From an uncultured Holophagaceae bacterium (GTDB lineage: Bacteria > Acidobacteriota > Holophagae > Holophagales > Holophagaceae), in assembly GCA_903890595.1 (NCBI GenBank), contig CAITBU010000028.1, positions 1 to 29,713 on the forward strand: a DNA stretch of 29,713 nt, read 5' to 3'. Numbering within the stretch: the stretch's first letter is position 1; each line of letters begins with the position of its first letter. The translations under genes were made by a program, and so were the position numbers. The notes under the pieces are model-generated. The model made no database searches and had not been told where the DNA came from. It saw only the letters and a program-made list of their open reading frames with translations. Of the stretch, positions 14,811 to 24,100 are shown piece by piece.

Positions 14811-17800
14811 TCACTCTGATCGGAGGTTTTCGACCCAGGCGTAGAAGCTCGGCAGGGCCAGCAGGGTGAACAAGGTGCTCGTGATGAGGCCGCCCACCAT
14901 GGCCACGGCGAGGGGCCGCTCCAGCTCCGACCCGCCAAACCCGAAGAGCATGGGCAGGAGCCCGAGAATGGCTGCCCCAGCGGTCATCAGCTTGGGACGG
15001 ACCCGGCCCAGGCTGGCCTCGCGCAGGGCCTCCTGGAAGGGCATTCCCGTTGCTCGGAGGCCCTTCGCCTGGGTGATCAGCACCAGGCTGTTCTGCACCG
15101 CCACGCCAAAGAGCCCGATCAGCCCAACGATGGAGCTGATGTTCCAGGTCTCCCCCGAGAGCCAGAGGGCGAGCAGGGCCCCAGCAAAGGCATTGGGCAG
15201 GGTGGCCAGCACCACGAACACTTCGCGCCACTGCTTCAGGGCCAGGTAGAGCAGGGCGACCACCAGCACCATGGCCGCGCCGATGGCCAGCCAGAGGCGG
15301 CGCTGGGTCTCGCGGGCTTCCTCGATCTTGCCGCCCAGCGAGACGAAGGTTCCTTCCGGCAGCTTCGTCTTGGCCAGGGCCGACTCGATGCCCTTGGCAG
15401 CGCTGCCCAGGTCGCCATCCGTGCGGACATTCAGCCCGATGCGCCGCTGACCCCCTTCTCGGCGGATCAGAGTCGGGGTCAGGGCCTCCTGAAAGCCCAC
15501 CACCTGCCCCAGGGAGATGACCCGGCCATCGTCCAGAACCATCGGAGTGTTCTTGAGGGTCTGCGGGCTCACCTGGCCATCGTTGGGGAAGTGCACGACC
15601 CGCTCGATCCGCTGGGGGCCTTCAAACCGGGCTTCGGAGGGGAGGCCCTGGAGGGCCGCCCTGAGGGTCCTGGAGACGAGCAATCGGGGCACCTCCAGGC
15701 GGCGCAGGGCCTCGTCATCGGGTACCACCCGCCAGCGCGGCATGGGTGCCGGGGTGTCGGGCGTGACGCTGCGTACCCCCGGCACTTTCTCCAGGCGCTC
15801 CTGCAGCTCCGGGAGCGCCTTCTGGAGGGCCACCAGGTCGCGGCTGAAGAGCTTTACCTGGATATCTGCAGGGGTCCCGCCGATGCCTTCCGCAATGCGT
15901 TCCTGCATGGGGGTGTTCACTTCCACGGGGAAGGGCATGGCCTCGGCCACCAGCAGGAGCTGCTTGCCGACGGCCTTCTCGTCGGCGTTGGGTTCCAGAA
16001 TCACCATGATCTCGCTGTCGGTGATGGGGCAGGGGTCCTCCGTCACTTCGGCCCGGCCGCTGCGGCGGTAGACCGCATGGACACCCGGAATCACCTTCAC
16101 CCGCTCGTCCAGCTGGAGGTTGGCCTGGTCCACGGCATCGAGGCTGGATTCGGCCGGCAGCTTGGAGAGCAGCATGTAGGCGCCCTCATCCAGGGCCGGC
16201 AGGAAGTTGGAGCCCAGCCGCAGCGCCAGCCAGATGCTGGGGAGGGTCACCGCAAAGGCGAGCCCCATCACCAGCGGACCATGCCCCATGGCCCAGTCCA
16301 GCGCCGGGCGGTAGATAGCCTTGATGGCCACGACCAACCTCGGTTCCTCCAGGCTGCTGCCCGGGGGCAGGAAGCGATCCACCAGGGCCGGAACCAGGGT
16401 GAAGCTGAGGATGAGGCTGATGGTCATGGCCGAGGCCACGGCCACCCCCAGGGGTGCGTAGAGCTTCCCAGCCACCCCGCCCATGGAGAGGAGGGGGATG
16501 AAGACGGCCAGGATCACCAGCACCGCCGTGAGGATCGGCACGGCCACCTCGGCGGAGGCGCGGGTCAGGGCCACGCGCCGGGGCTCCATATGATCCTGAT
16601 GGTCCCGCAAGCGATGAGCCAGGTTCTCCACCATGATCACGGAGGCATCCACCAGCAGGCCAACGGCGATGGCCAGGCCACCCAGGGTCATGGCGTTCAG
16701 GCCAAGCCCCGCCAGGTACAGGGGAATGGCTGCGCCGAAGGTGGCGAGGGGCAGCACGGTCAGTACGAGCAGCGCCCCGCGCAAGCTCCCGAGCAGCACG
16801 ACCAGCACCACAGCCACGAGCAGGCCGCCCAGGAGCAGGGCGAGGGTCACCCCGTTCAGGGCCTTGGTGACAAGGCGGCCCTGGTCGTAGATCACCTCCA
16901 GGAGCATGCCCTTGGGGAGCTCCTGCTTGAGCTGCCCGATGGCCGCACGGACCCCTTCGGCCACCTCCAGAGAGGCTGCGGTAGGCTGCTTCACGATCCG
17001 CAGGCTCACATCCTCGTGGCCGTCGTGCCGGGCCAATCCGCGCCGGAAGGCCGGGGCCTCGCGGACCTCGGCCAGCTCCCCCAGGGTGACGAAGCCCTTG
17101 GGCCCCTGGACGGGCAACCGCCGGACTTCCTCCGTCGTCGCCGCCAGGTTGCCCACGGTGATGAACCAGCCCTTGTCCTGGATCTCGAGAACGCCGGCCG
17201 CCAGATCCTGATGGCTCTCTTCCAGTGAGGCCATGACGCGATCCAGCCCGATGCCCAGGGTGCGCATGCGCTCCGGGATGAGCATGATGCTCAGGGACCG
17301 CTCCTGCCCCCCCAGACGCTCGACCCGCGCCACGCCTGCCACGGCCTGAAGGCGTGGCACCAGCACCTGCTCCGCGTGGTCGCGTAGCTTTAGGGGATCG
17401 ATCTTCTCGCCCTCCAGGACCACTTCCATCAGCTCCTGGAGCCGCCCCGAGGCGCTGGACAGGAGGGGCGGACGGGTGCCCGCCGGGAAGCCCCCCATGA
17501 CCGTCCCCAGGCGCTCGGCCACCAGCTGGCGCGCCCGCCAGGGATCGGTGTCGCTCTCGAAGGTGACGACCACCTGGAGCAGCTCTGGCAGCACCTGGGA
17601 GGTGACCCGGCGGACCCCGGGCATGCCCCCCAGCGCCTGCTCCGTGGGCTGCGCCACGGACAGCTCAAGCTCCGTCGTTGATCGCCCAGGGCTTTGGATG
17701 AGCACCGACAGCACGGGTAGGCTCATGTCCGGGAACAGGTCCCGCTTCAGGTTGAAGAAGGCGAAGACGCCTGCCACCGCCCAGACGAGGGACAGGGCAA

Positions 17801-17879
17801 ACACCCAGCCGCGCCGGGGGAGAATCCAGTCAAACCAGCGGCGGACCAGAGACCGGTGTTCGGTTCGCTCAGTGCCCAT
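14811..17879 (-). CDS. RND efflux permease, CusA/CzcA-related
   Basis: A 1022-residue inner-membrane proton-driven pump, full length for the family: a first helix (about 25-43), a large periplasmic loop, a block of five to six helices (about 345-540), a second loop and a final helix block (about 870-1010). The fourth-helix region reads GGLAIAVGLLVDASVIMVEN. Asp411 and Glu418 match CzcA Asp408 and Glu415, but the position of CzcA Asp402 is Ala405, so it differs from classical heavy-metal pumps. The ATG at 17879 overlaps the adaptor stop and has AGGGGG upstream. It completes a tripartite system with the adaptor and TolC-like protein. The substrate may be a metal, judging from the arsR-type regulator and His-rich adaptor, but is unproven. 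Confidence 0.92.
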   Translation of the reverse strand: MGTERTEHRSLVRRWFDWILPRRGWVFALSLVWAVAGVFAFFNLKRDLFPDMSLPVLSVLIQSPGRSTTELELSVAQPTEQALGGMPGVRRVTSQVLPELLQVVVTFESDTDPWRARQLVAERLGTVMGGFPAGTRPPLLSSASGRLQELMEVVLEGEKIDPLKLRDHAEQVLVPRLQAVAGVARVERLGGQERSLSIMLIPERMRTLGIGLDRVMASLEESHQDLAAGVLEIQDKGWFITVGNLAATTEEVRRLPVQGPKGFVTLGELAEVREAPAFRRGLARHDGHEDVSLRIVKQPTAASLEVAEGVRAAIGQLKQELPKGMLLEVIYDQGRLVTKALNGVTLALLLGGLLVAVVLVVLLGSLRGALLVLTVLPLATFGAAIPLYLAGLGLNAMTLGGLAIAVGLLVDASVIMVENLAHRLRDHQDHMEPRRVALTRASAEVAVPILTAVLVILAVFIPLLSMGGVAGKLYAPLGVAVASAMTISLILSFTLVPALVDRFLPPGSSLEEPRLVVAIKAIYRPALDWAMGHGPLVMGLAFAVTLPSIWLALRLGSNFLPALDEGAYMLLSKLPAESSLDAVDQANLQLDERVKVIPGVHAVYRRSGRAEVTEDPCPITDSEIMVILEPNADEKAVGKQLLLVAEAMPFPVEVNTPMQERIAEGIGGTPADIQVKLFSRDLVALQKALPELQERLEKVPGVRSVTPDTPAPMPRWRVVPDDEALRRLEVPRLLVSRTLRAALQGLPSEARFEGPQRIERVVHFPNDGQVSPQTLKNTPMVLDDGRVISLGQVVGFQEALTPTLIRREGGQRRIGLNVRTDGDLGSAAKGIESALAKTKLPEGTFVSLGGKIEEARETQRRLWLAIGAAMVLVVALLYLALKQWREVFVVLATLPNAFAGALLALWLSGETWNISSIVGLIGLFGVAVQNSLVLITQAKGLRATGMPFQEALREASLGRVRPKLMTAGAAILGLLPMLFGFGGSELERPLAVAMVGGLITSTLFTLLALPSFYAWVENLRSE

Positions 17880-19011
17880 GACCACCCCCTTCGGCGGGCT
17901 CGGAGCGCTTCTGCTGGAGGGACTTCAGCAGATAGGCGCCTTCGGCCACCACGGTCTCGCCTGGCTTTACCCCTTCCAGCACCAGCACCTCGGTGCCCAG
18001 CTCAACGCCCCGCTTCACGGGACGAAAAACAGCAAAGTCGCCTTCCCCGACGAACACACCCCAGACCCCTTCCATCTGCTGGAGGGCACTCTGAGGCAGG
18101 CTCACACCTTGGGCCAGCGGGACGTAGACCTCCAGGGGGGTGCCGGCCATGGGCAGCGCAGCCCCGGTCAGGCGCAGCCGGTAGTTCAGGCGACGCGTGT
18201 CCTGGGAGAGGGCCATGGGGGCGCTCTCCAGACGGCCCTGCCACTGGTGACCATCGCTGGCGCGGACCTTGGTGACCGTCCCCGGCGTCCAGGCTTCTGG
18301 CACGGGGAGAGGAAGCTCCACCTTGGCCAAGGCGGCGAAGGCGGCGGTAAAGGTGCCCAGCTCCTGACCCGCTTCGATGCCCTGGCCCACCTGCACCTTC
18401 CAGGTCGCCACCACCCCGGCCTTCGGGGCTCTGAGGGTGAAGGTGGCCCCCGCCTGATCCGGCCGGAGTCCTCGCGCCTCCAGGGCCAGTCGGCTGGCCT
18501 CCTCATCGGCCCGGGCGGAGGCGACCTCGCTGCGCGCAGCCTCCAGCTCCCGGCGACTCCCGGCCTGGGCCTCGTAGAGCTTCACTTCCCGGGCCGCCTC
18601 GGACTCGGCCCGCTCGAGCTTGGCCTTGGACGAAATCCAGTCAGCCTTGAGGCGGGCGAGCTCGGGACTCTGGACCACCGCCAGGGTCGCGCCCTGGCCC
18701 ACGGGGCGCCCTGGCGAGGCCAGTAGGCCCGACAGGATGCCTCGGACTGGCGCCGAAAGAATGACCTGGGCTCCTTCATCGCCGGTGGCTTCCGCTGGGT
18801 ACCAGGCCCCCTCGCGACGGGACTCCGGCACCTGCATGAGCCGCAGGCCACGGATCTCTTTCAGGGGGACCTTGGGCGACGCGCCGTTCGCTGCGCCATG
18901 GCTCTCGTGGGCTTCGTGCGCTTCGGTGGTCGGCGGCGCAGCCTTGTCCCTGCCGCAGCCGGTGGTAGCCAGCAGGAGGGTCGTCAGGGTAAAGATGGTC
19001 GGAACGTTCAT
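17869..19011 (-). CDS. RND periplasmic adaptor (membrane fusion protein), His-rich ends
   Basis: A 380-residue adaptor connecting the RND pump to the outer-membrane channel. The N-terminal export signal ends in LLATTGCGR; Cys19 could be lipidated, though the lipobox is imperfect. After it comes a His/Glu-rich stretch (AHEAHESHG, His32, 35, 38) and the C-terminus is GGGHGH; both suit transient metal binding. Lipoyl-like halves (ILSGLLASPGRPVGQGATL and GVVATWKVQVGQGIEAGQEL) flank a coiled-coil hairpin at about 115-175. The C-terminal region is a beta-barrel and membrane-proximal domain. The gene overlaps tolC by four bases and the pump gene by eleven. Confidence 0.9.
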   Translation of the reverse strand: MNVPTIFTLTTLLLATTGCGRDKAAPPTTEAHEAHESHGAANGASPKVPLKEIRGLRLMQVPESRREGAWYPAEATGDEGAQVILSAPVRGILSGLLASPGRPVGQGATLAVVQSPELARLKADWISSKAKLERAESEAAREVKLYEAQAGSRRELEAARSEVASARADEEASRLALEARGLRPDQAGATFTLRAPKAGVVATWKVQVGQGIEAGQELGTFTAAFAALAKVELPLPVPEAWTPGTVTKVRASDGHQWQGRLESAPMALSQDTRRLNYRLRLTGAALPMAGTPLEVYVPLAQGVSLPQSALQQMEGVWGVFVGEGDFAVFRPVKRGVELGTEVLVLEGVKPGETVVAEGAYLLKSLQQKRSEPAEGGGHGH

Positions 19012-20204
19012 GGGGTGACTCCCTCGGTGAGCGCCTGCAGTTCGGCCTGGATGAGGTGCTGGGCGTGCTGGCGGCGAAGCCCGGCCACTTCGGCTTCCAG
19101 GAGCTGACGCCGGATGGGCAGCGCATCGGAGGGACGCTCCCGCCCGGATTGGAGGCGCAGCCCCACCGCCTGGATGGCCGCTTGGAAGGACCGGCTTGGT
19201 GCCATGCCACCAAGAATCTGGAGGCGCTCCAGCGCAGATTGAAACCTGCCATCCAGCTCTGTCAGAGCAATCTCTAGCTCGCGCTGGAGGCTGGCCAACC
19301 CGGCTTCGGTTTCACGCCGAAGGGCCGCTGCTTCACCGGGGCGGCTGAAGCGATAGGCCATCCCCACCTTGGCGATGCGGTCCTCGCCTTCTTTGGCATA
19401 GGAGCCCCGCAGGGACCAGCGGCTGAGGCCGAGGGCTTCCCGGTGGCGGAGGTTCTCGCGCTCCACCTCCAGGCGTGCGCTCAAGGCGCGCCGGAGGGGA
19501 GCGCTCTGATAACCGCTCGCAAGCTTCGAGGAATCCTGGGCTGGCACGGGCCCGGGATCGGCCAGGGGAACGGGCTGCTCCGGGAGGTCGGTCTGGCTGC
19601 GCAGGGTGCTCCAGGCCGCTGAAGCTCGGCGTCGGCTGTCCGCCAGCTCCAGCTGCGCCTTCAGGATCTCGCCTTCCACCAGGGCGACCTGGAAGGCCGG
19701 GTCAGCGCCCGACTCCAGACGGACCTGCGCTGCCTTCAGCCACACCTCCACGGTCCGGAGATCCTGCTGCCGCAGCCGTGCGACCTCCTGCTCCAGCCAG
19801 GCGTCCAGGTAGGCCTGGCGCAGGCGCAGGAGGCTCTCCCGGCGAGCGGCCTCCCGCAGCAGGGGATCGGCCTGGTCGAGGGCGCGCACCAGACTGTTGC
19901 GCGCACCCGGCGACAGGAAGAGGGGCAGATCCACGTCCGCGGTCTGGTCCGAAGTCCCTGGCAGTCCCGCCGCTCGGCGGGGGCCGGTGGTCAGGCCAAG
20001 GGTGGGCCCCTCCCGTAGGAAACCCGCACTGCCAGACACTTCGCGGTTGCGTTCGGCCAGCCAGGCCGCCAGCCTCAGCTGCTCAAGGCCGGGCCGCGCG
20101 TGCCTGAGGATGCTCTCGAAGGTGAAGGCTGGAGCTGCAGGCGGGCTGGCGGGAGCTTGAGCCAGCAAGAGACAGGGCAAGGCCCCGAGTAGGACACGAC
20201 GCAT
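19008..20204 (-). CDS. TolC/CusC-like outer-membrane efflux channel
   Basis: A 398-residue outer membrane factor with a signal peptide (about 1-19, cut near AQA). The body is long amphipathic, Arg/Glu/Ala/Leu-rich helices, as expected for the two coiled-coil repeats of the TolC family. The halves are recognisable at about 95-215 and 290-395. There is no lipobox. It is slightly shorter than typical CusC/TolC (about 420-470). GAGGAAACCC precedes the ATG. It belongs to the arsR-led efflux operon and is coupled to the adaptor gene by a 4-base overlap. Confidence 0.85.
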   Translation of the reverse strand: MRRVLLGALPCLLLAQAPASPPAAPAFTFESILRHARPGLEQLRLAAWLAERNREVSGSAGFLREGPTLGLTTGPRRAAGLPGTSDQTADVDLPLFLSPGARNSLVRALDQADPLLREAARRESLLRLRQAYLDAWLEQEVARLRQQDLRTVEVWLKAAQVRLESGADPAFQVALVEGEILKAQLELADSRRRASAAWSTLRSQTDLPEQPVPLADPGPVPAQDSSKLASGYQSAPLRRALSARLEVERENLRHREALGLSRWSLRGSYAKEGEDRIAKVGMAYRFSRPGEAAALRRETEAGLASLQRELEIALTELDGRFQSALERLQILGGMAPSRSFQAAIQAVGLRLQSGRERPSDALPIRRQLLEAEVAGLRRQHAQHLIQAELQALTEGVTP

Positions 20205-20273
20205 GGGTTTCCTCGGAATGGGCGGTGGTTCGGGCAGGGCTGCGCCCGACGAGATCCAGGAACGGACTCCGTG

Positions 20274-20543
20274 CTACCCCCGAGGAGGGGTGATCTCTGG
20301 CTCCACCGTGCGGAGCAGTGGCCGCAGAGGCGGGCTCACCGTGAAGACAAGCTGGGGCAGGGGATCGGGGCTGGGGGCCACCGGTGGCTCCGGCACGGGC
20401 ACCGTCGCACAGCCGTCCGAGCAGAGCAGGTGGCAGATGGGCGCACAGGCCTCATCCGGCGAGGTGGCACACTCATCCACACCAGCAGCGCTCAGGAAGG
20501 CGCCCGCCAGGCAGAGGAGCAGGATGGCGATCCAGCGCCTCAT
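20274..20543 (-). CDS. small secreted protein with a cysteine ladder
   Basis: An 89-residue exported protein of no family I recognise. The signal peptide is residues 1-20 (cut after SAA). The mature N-terminus holds Cys25, 33, 37, 41 and 45, the last four exactly four residues apart (CAPICHLLCSDGC), which would line one face of a helix, plus His38. The rest is Pro-rich (PVPEPPVAPSPDPLP) and ends TPPRG. CxxxC ladders occur in copper-storage and other metal-binding helices, so metal capture in the periplasm for the adjacent RND pump is an attractive inference. Start and stop overlap arsR by four bases (ATGA). Confidence 0.7.
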   Translation of the reverse strand: MRRWIAILLLCLAGAFLSAAGVDECATSPDEACAPICHLLCSDGCATVPVPEPPVAPSPDPLPQLVFTVSPPLRPLLRTVEPEITPPRG

Positions 20544-20893
20544 GAGGCCCTCGGCTTGAGCAGCGGCTGTTCCCGGTTGATGCCGAGGCCCTGGTCCAGG
20601 AGTTTCGTCACGCTGGGTTCCACGATGCGGTAGTGGATGTGGTTGCCGTGCCGCCGCGTGTCCAGGATGCCGAGGTCCACCAGCTTGCGGAGCTGATTGG
20701 AGACCGCCTGCGCCTTCATCCCAACGGCAGCCGCCAGGTCGGACATGCAGGGATCATCCAGGGTCATCAGTGCGTGCAGCAGCCGAACCCGCGTGGCGGA
20801 AGCCAGCACCTCAAACAGCCCAGCCAGCTCCCCCGCCTCGGCCAAGCCGAGCAGGGTGCGGTCTACAGCAATGGGTACGGCAGGACTGGTCAC
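20540..20893 (-). CDS. ArsR/SmtB family repressor
   Basis: A 117-residue winged-helix regulator, normally a repressor released from DNA by metal or metalloid. The helix-turn-helix is at about 50-72 (MSDLAAAVGMKAQAVSNQLRKL) and the wing at 80-90 (RRHGNHIHYRI). A single cysteine, Cys49, sits where ArsR/CadC have ELCVC, while the SmtB-type C-terminal DxH...HxxE site is absent. The sensing site is therefore reduced or different; the wing histidines 82, 85 and 87 are alternative ligands. The start is a GTG with AAGG five bases upstream. It is the first gene of the efflux operon, with a perfect dyad 17 bases upstream. Confidence 0.9.
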   Translation of the reverse strand: MTSPAVPIAVDRTLLGLAEAGELAGLFEVLASATRVRLLHALMTLDDPCMSDLAAAVGMKAQAVSNQLRKLVDLGILDTRRHGNHIHYRIVEPSVTKLLDQGLGINREQPLLKPRAS

Positions 20894-20909
20894 GGGGGCC
20901 TTGAAGGCA

Positions 20910-20929
20910 ATTACACACCTCAGTGTAAT
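20910..20929. promoter_or_regulatory. ArsR-type operator
   Basis: ATTACAC-N6-GTGTAAT is a perfect 7-6-7 inverted repeat 17 bases upstream of the arsR start. Its arm TGTAAT could also serve as a -10 element. It is the expected kind of operator for an ArsR/SmtB repressor and could also affect the divergent kinase transcript. Confidence 0.7.
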
Positions 20930-21028
20930 GAAAGCTCCTGGGCAATCAAGCCGTTCTTCAGCGGCAGGGTGCCGTGGTTCCAGATAACGACTGAGGGCAG
21001 TTGCCCTACCGCCAGGGTCCTTACCCGG

Positions 21029-21051
21029 CCGGTTGCCTCAAGGCAACCTGG
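21029..21051 (+). other. hairpin in kinase leader
   Basis: GGTTGCC-TCAA-GGCAACC is a perfect 7-bp stem with a tetraloop, extended by CC/GG across one bulged base, about 60 bases before the kinase start. The 183-base leader (20930-21112) also has a short GCCG/CGGC pairing near 20950. No known riboswitch consensus was recognised; a c-di-GMP (GEMM) aptamer was considered and rejected. Confidence 0.4.
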
Positions 21052-21112
21052 ATTCAGGACCAAAGCCTCGCCAGTCGATGAGGACCGAGTCCCCCTTAGC
21101 TCGAGAATCCGC

Positions 21113-24100
21113 ATGGTCCCCTTGGCCCTTATCCACAACTTCTCCCTGCTGCTCAGCCTGAGCCTGCTCAGCGGGTTGCTGATGCGCTGGTTCCTGCGCC
21201 GGGGGTCGAGTTATACCCTGCTCATGGGCCTCCTCTTCGGGGCCGCCACCTTGGTCGGGATGTCCACCCCGGTCATCCAGCAGCCGGGCCTCATCTTCGA
21301 CGGCCGCTCCATCGTGCTTGGCATTGCCGGTCTCTTCGGGGGGCCCCTCGTCGCGGGCATTGCGGCCACCATGGCGGCCGCCTACCGCATTCAGATTGGG
21401 GGACCAGGGGCGCTCATGGGGGTGCTGGTCATCCTGGAAAGCTCGTTGCTGGGCCTCGGTGGCTACTACTTCCGCCAGCGCAGGCAGGAGCGCGTTGGAC
21501 CCCTGACACTGCTGGCCCTGGGGTTGGCCATCCATGTGGTCATGTTGGCGCTCCTGTTGTCGCTGCCCGGCGGCCTTCGGCTCGAGACGCTGCAGCGCTG
21601 GGGGCTGATCATCCTGTTTGGCTATCCTCTGGCCTTCATGGTGGTGGGCCTCGCCTTCCTGGAGCTGGAGCGGCACTTCCGCACGGAGGAGGCTCTGCGG
21701 GCCAGCGAGGAGCGCCACCGCGGCTACGTGGAGAACGCCCCGGATGGGGTCTTCATCACCGATGACACCGGAGCCTACCTGGATGTGAATCAGGCCGCCT
21801 GCAAGATCACCGGCTACTCTCGCGACGAGCTGCTCACCAAGCACATTCCCGACCTCCTGCACCCGGACAGCTTGGAGGTGGGATTAAAGCACTTCGCCAG
21901 CCTCATGGAGAAGGGTTCTGCCTCGGGGGAGATGCTCTTCCTGAAGAAGGACGGCAGCCTGCGCTGGTGGGTCGTGGATGCGGTCAGCATCGGCGAGAAC
22001 CGCTTTCTGGGCTTTGCCAAGGACATCACTGAGCGCAAGAAGGCCGAGGCGTCCTTGAAGCAGGCGGAGTGGAAGTTCCAGGCCCTGTTCGAGCAGGGTC
22101 CGATCGCCGTGGCTTATCACCGCATGGTCTATGACGAAGCGGGGCAGCCTACCGACTATTTCTTCCTTGATGCCAATGAGAAGTACATGGAACTGACAGG
22201 CGTCGATCCCAGGGGCAAGAACGTCACCGCAGCCTTTCCGGGGATAGAGAAGGATCCTTTCGATTGGATTGGCACCTTCGCCCGCGTGGCAAGGACAGGT
22301 GAAACCGTTCGGTTCGAGCAATACCTGGAGGCCAACGGTCGCTGGTACGACTGTGTCGGCTACCAATACAAGCCCGATCATTTCGTCGCGGCCTTCCTGG
22401 AAATCACCAAGCGCAAGCAGGCCGAGGAAGCCCTGCGGGAGAGCGAGGAGCGCTGGAAATTCGCGATCGAAGGGGCTGGCGATGGGCTGTGGGACTGGAA
22501 CGTCCAGACGGGTATGGCCTACTACTCCCCGCGCTACAAAGAAATGCTTGGCTATGCCGATGACGAAATCGGCACCACAGCCGATGAATGGACCAAGCGC
22601 ATGCATCCTGAGGATGCCCCTGTTGTATTTGCAGCCTTGCACCCCTTCATGGAGGGCAGGCCCGGGCACGCCACCTTCGAGTTCCGAATGTTGTGCAAAG
22701 ACGGAACCTGGCGATGGATTCAGGGGCGGGGCATGGTGGTAAGCCGAGCTCCTGATGGGAAGCCAATGCGGATGATTGGCATTAATTCCGACATCACGGA
22801 GCAGAAGGAGACGAAAGAGTCCTTGGCAGAACAATCAACCGCCCTTTCGGCTGTCATCGACAACAACCCGATGTCCATCCAGATCCTGGACAACGAGGGG
22901 CGGACGATTAGAACCAATCCCGCCTTTTTGAAGCTCTTTGGAGCGGTCCCTCCACCTGACTACTGCATGTTCTCCGATACCACACTGGCCACGCAGGGGC
23001 TGGCTCCATTAATCGACAGAATCCGGGCCGGTGAGATTGTCTACTTCCCGGAGGTCCCCTACAACGTTCACGACCTCTTTCCGGAGCTCCCGAACTCGCC
23101 CGTTTGGGTTCGAGCTCTTGGCTTTCCCATCATGGGCAAGGGGGAGCGTCCGGAACGGTTTGTCCTGATGCACGAAGATGTTTCCCAGCGTCGCTATTCG
23201 GAACAAGCGAAGGCAGAGCTCCAAGCCCAGTTACAGCAGTCCCAAAAAATGGAGAGCCTCGGAACGTTGGCTGGCGGCGTCGCCCACGATATGAACAATG
23301 TGCTGGGGGCCATTCTCGGCCTGGCTTCAGCCCACCTTGACAACCAACCCTCCGGCAGCCCCCTGCACCAAGCCCTTGGCACCATCTGCAAAGCCACCGA
23401 ACGAGGCGGCAAGATGGTCAAGAGCCTCCTGAGCTTCTCTCGTCAGAACCTATCTGAGATCAGTCGACTCGATGTGAATGCGCTTCTCAAGGAGGAGGTT
23501 GCCCTTCTGGAGCGGACGACCTTAGCGAAGGTGCGCCTGGAGATGGATTTGGAAGCCCAGCTGCACCCCATCCAGGGTGATGCCAGCCGCCTCTCCCATG
23601 CCTTCATGAACATCTGCCTCAATGCTGTGGACGCCATGCCGGAGGGCGGCATTCTCACCCTGCACACCCAGAATCTCGACAGCTCCTGGATTGAGCTTGT
23701 CGTGGAAGACACGGGCGTGGGAATGGCCAAGGAGGTACTGGAGAAAGCCCTGGATCCCTTCTTCACCACCAAGGAGGTCGGTAAGGGGACTGGCTTGGGC
23801 CTCTCCATGGTCTTCAGCGCCGTGAAGGCCCACCGGGGTCTGATTGCCATCGAGAGTGAGCCGGGAAAGGGCACCCGGGTGAGGTTGCGCTTCCCCGCCT
23901 GCGAAACCGATAGCCAGGTCACCGCAGTGGCCGTCGCCGAGGCCCCGGTGGTCCCAAAAAGGACGCTGAAGGTGCTCCTGGTGGATGACGATGACCTGAT
24001 TCAGAGCTCCGTCCAAGCCATCCTCGAAGCCCTGGGGCACTCAGTTGTGCAATCGGCCCAGAGCGGCGAGGAGGCCTTGGCCCTGCTGGAAGCCGGGCTC

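Noticed and set aside
15591..17228. long plus-strand open frame opposite the RND gene
   Set aside because: His/Gly/Gln-rich low-complexity translation mirrored from the RND permease; no domain or ribosome site.
20996..21112. c-di-GMP (GEMM) riboswitch before the kinase
   Set aside because: GGACCAAAGCC resembles the GEMM GGACGCAAAGCC, but the essential upstream GGGCAAACC-type segment and the second helix are not found.
20633..21112. extension of the hybrid kinase upstream of 21113
   Set aside because: The added 160 codons are antisense to arsR and its operator, and show no domain; the 5TM module begins right after the ATG at 21113.
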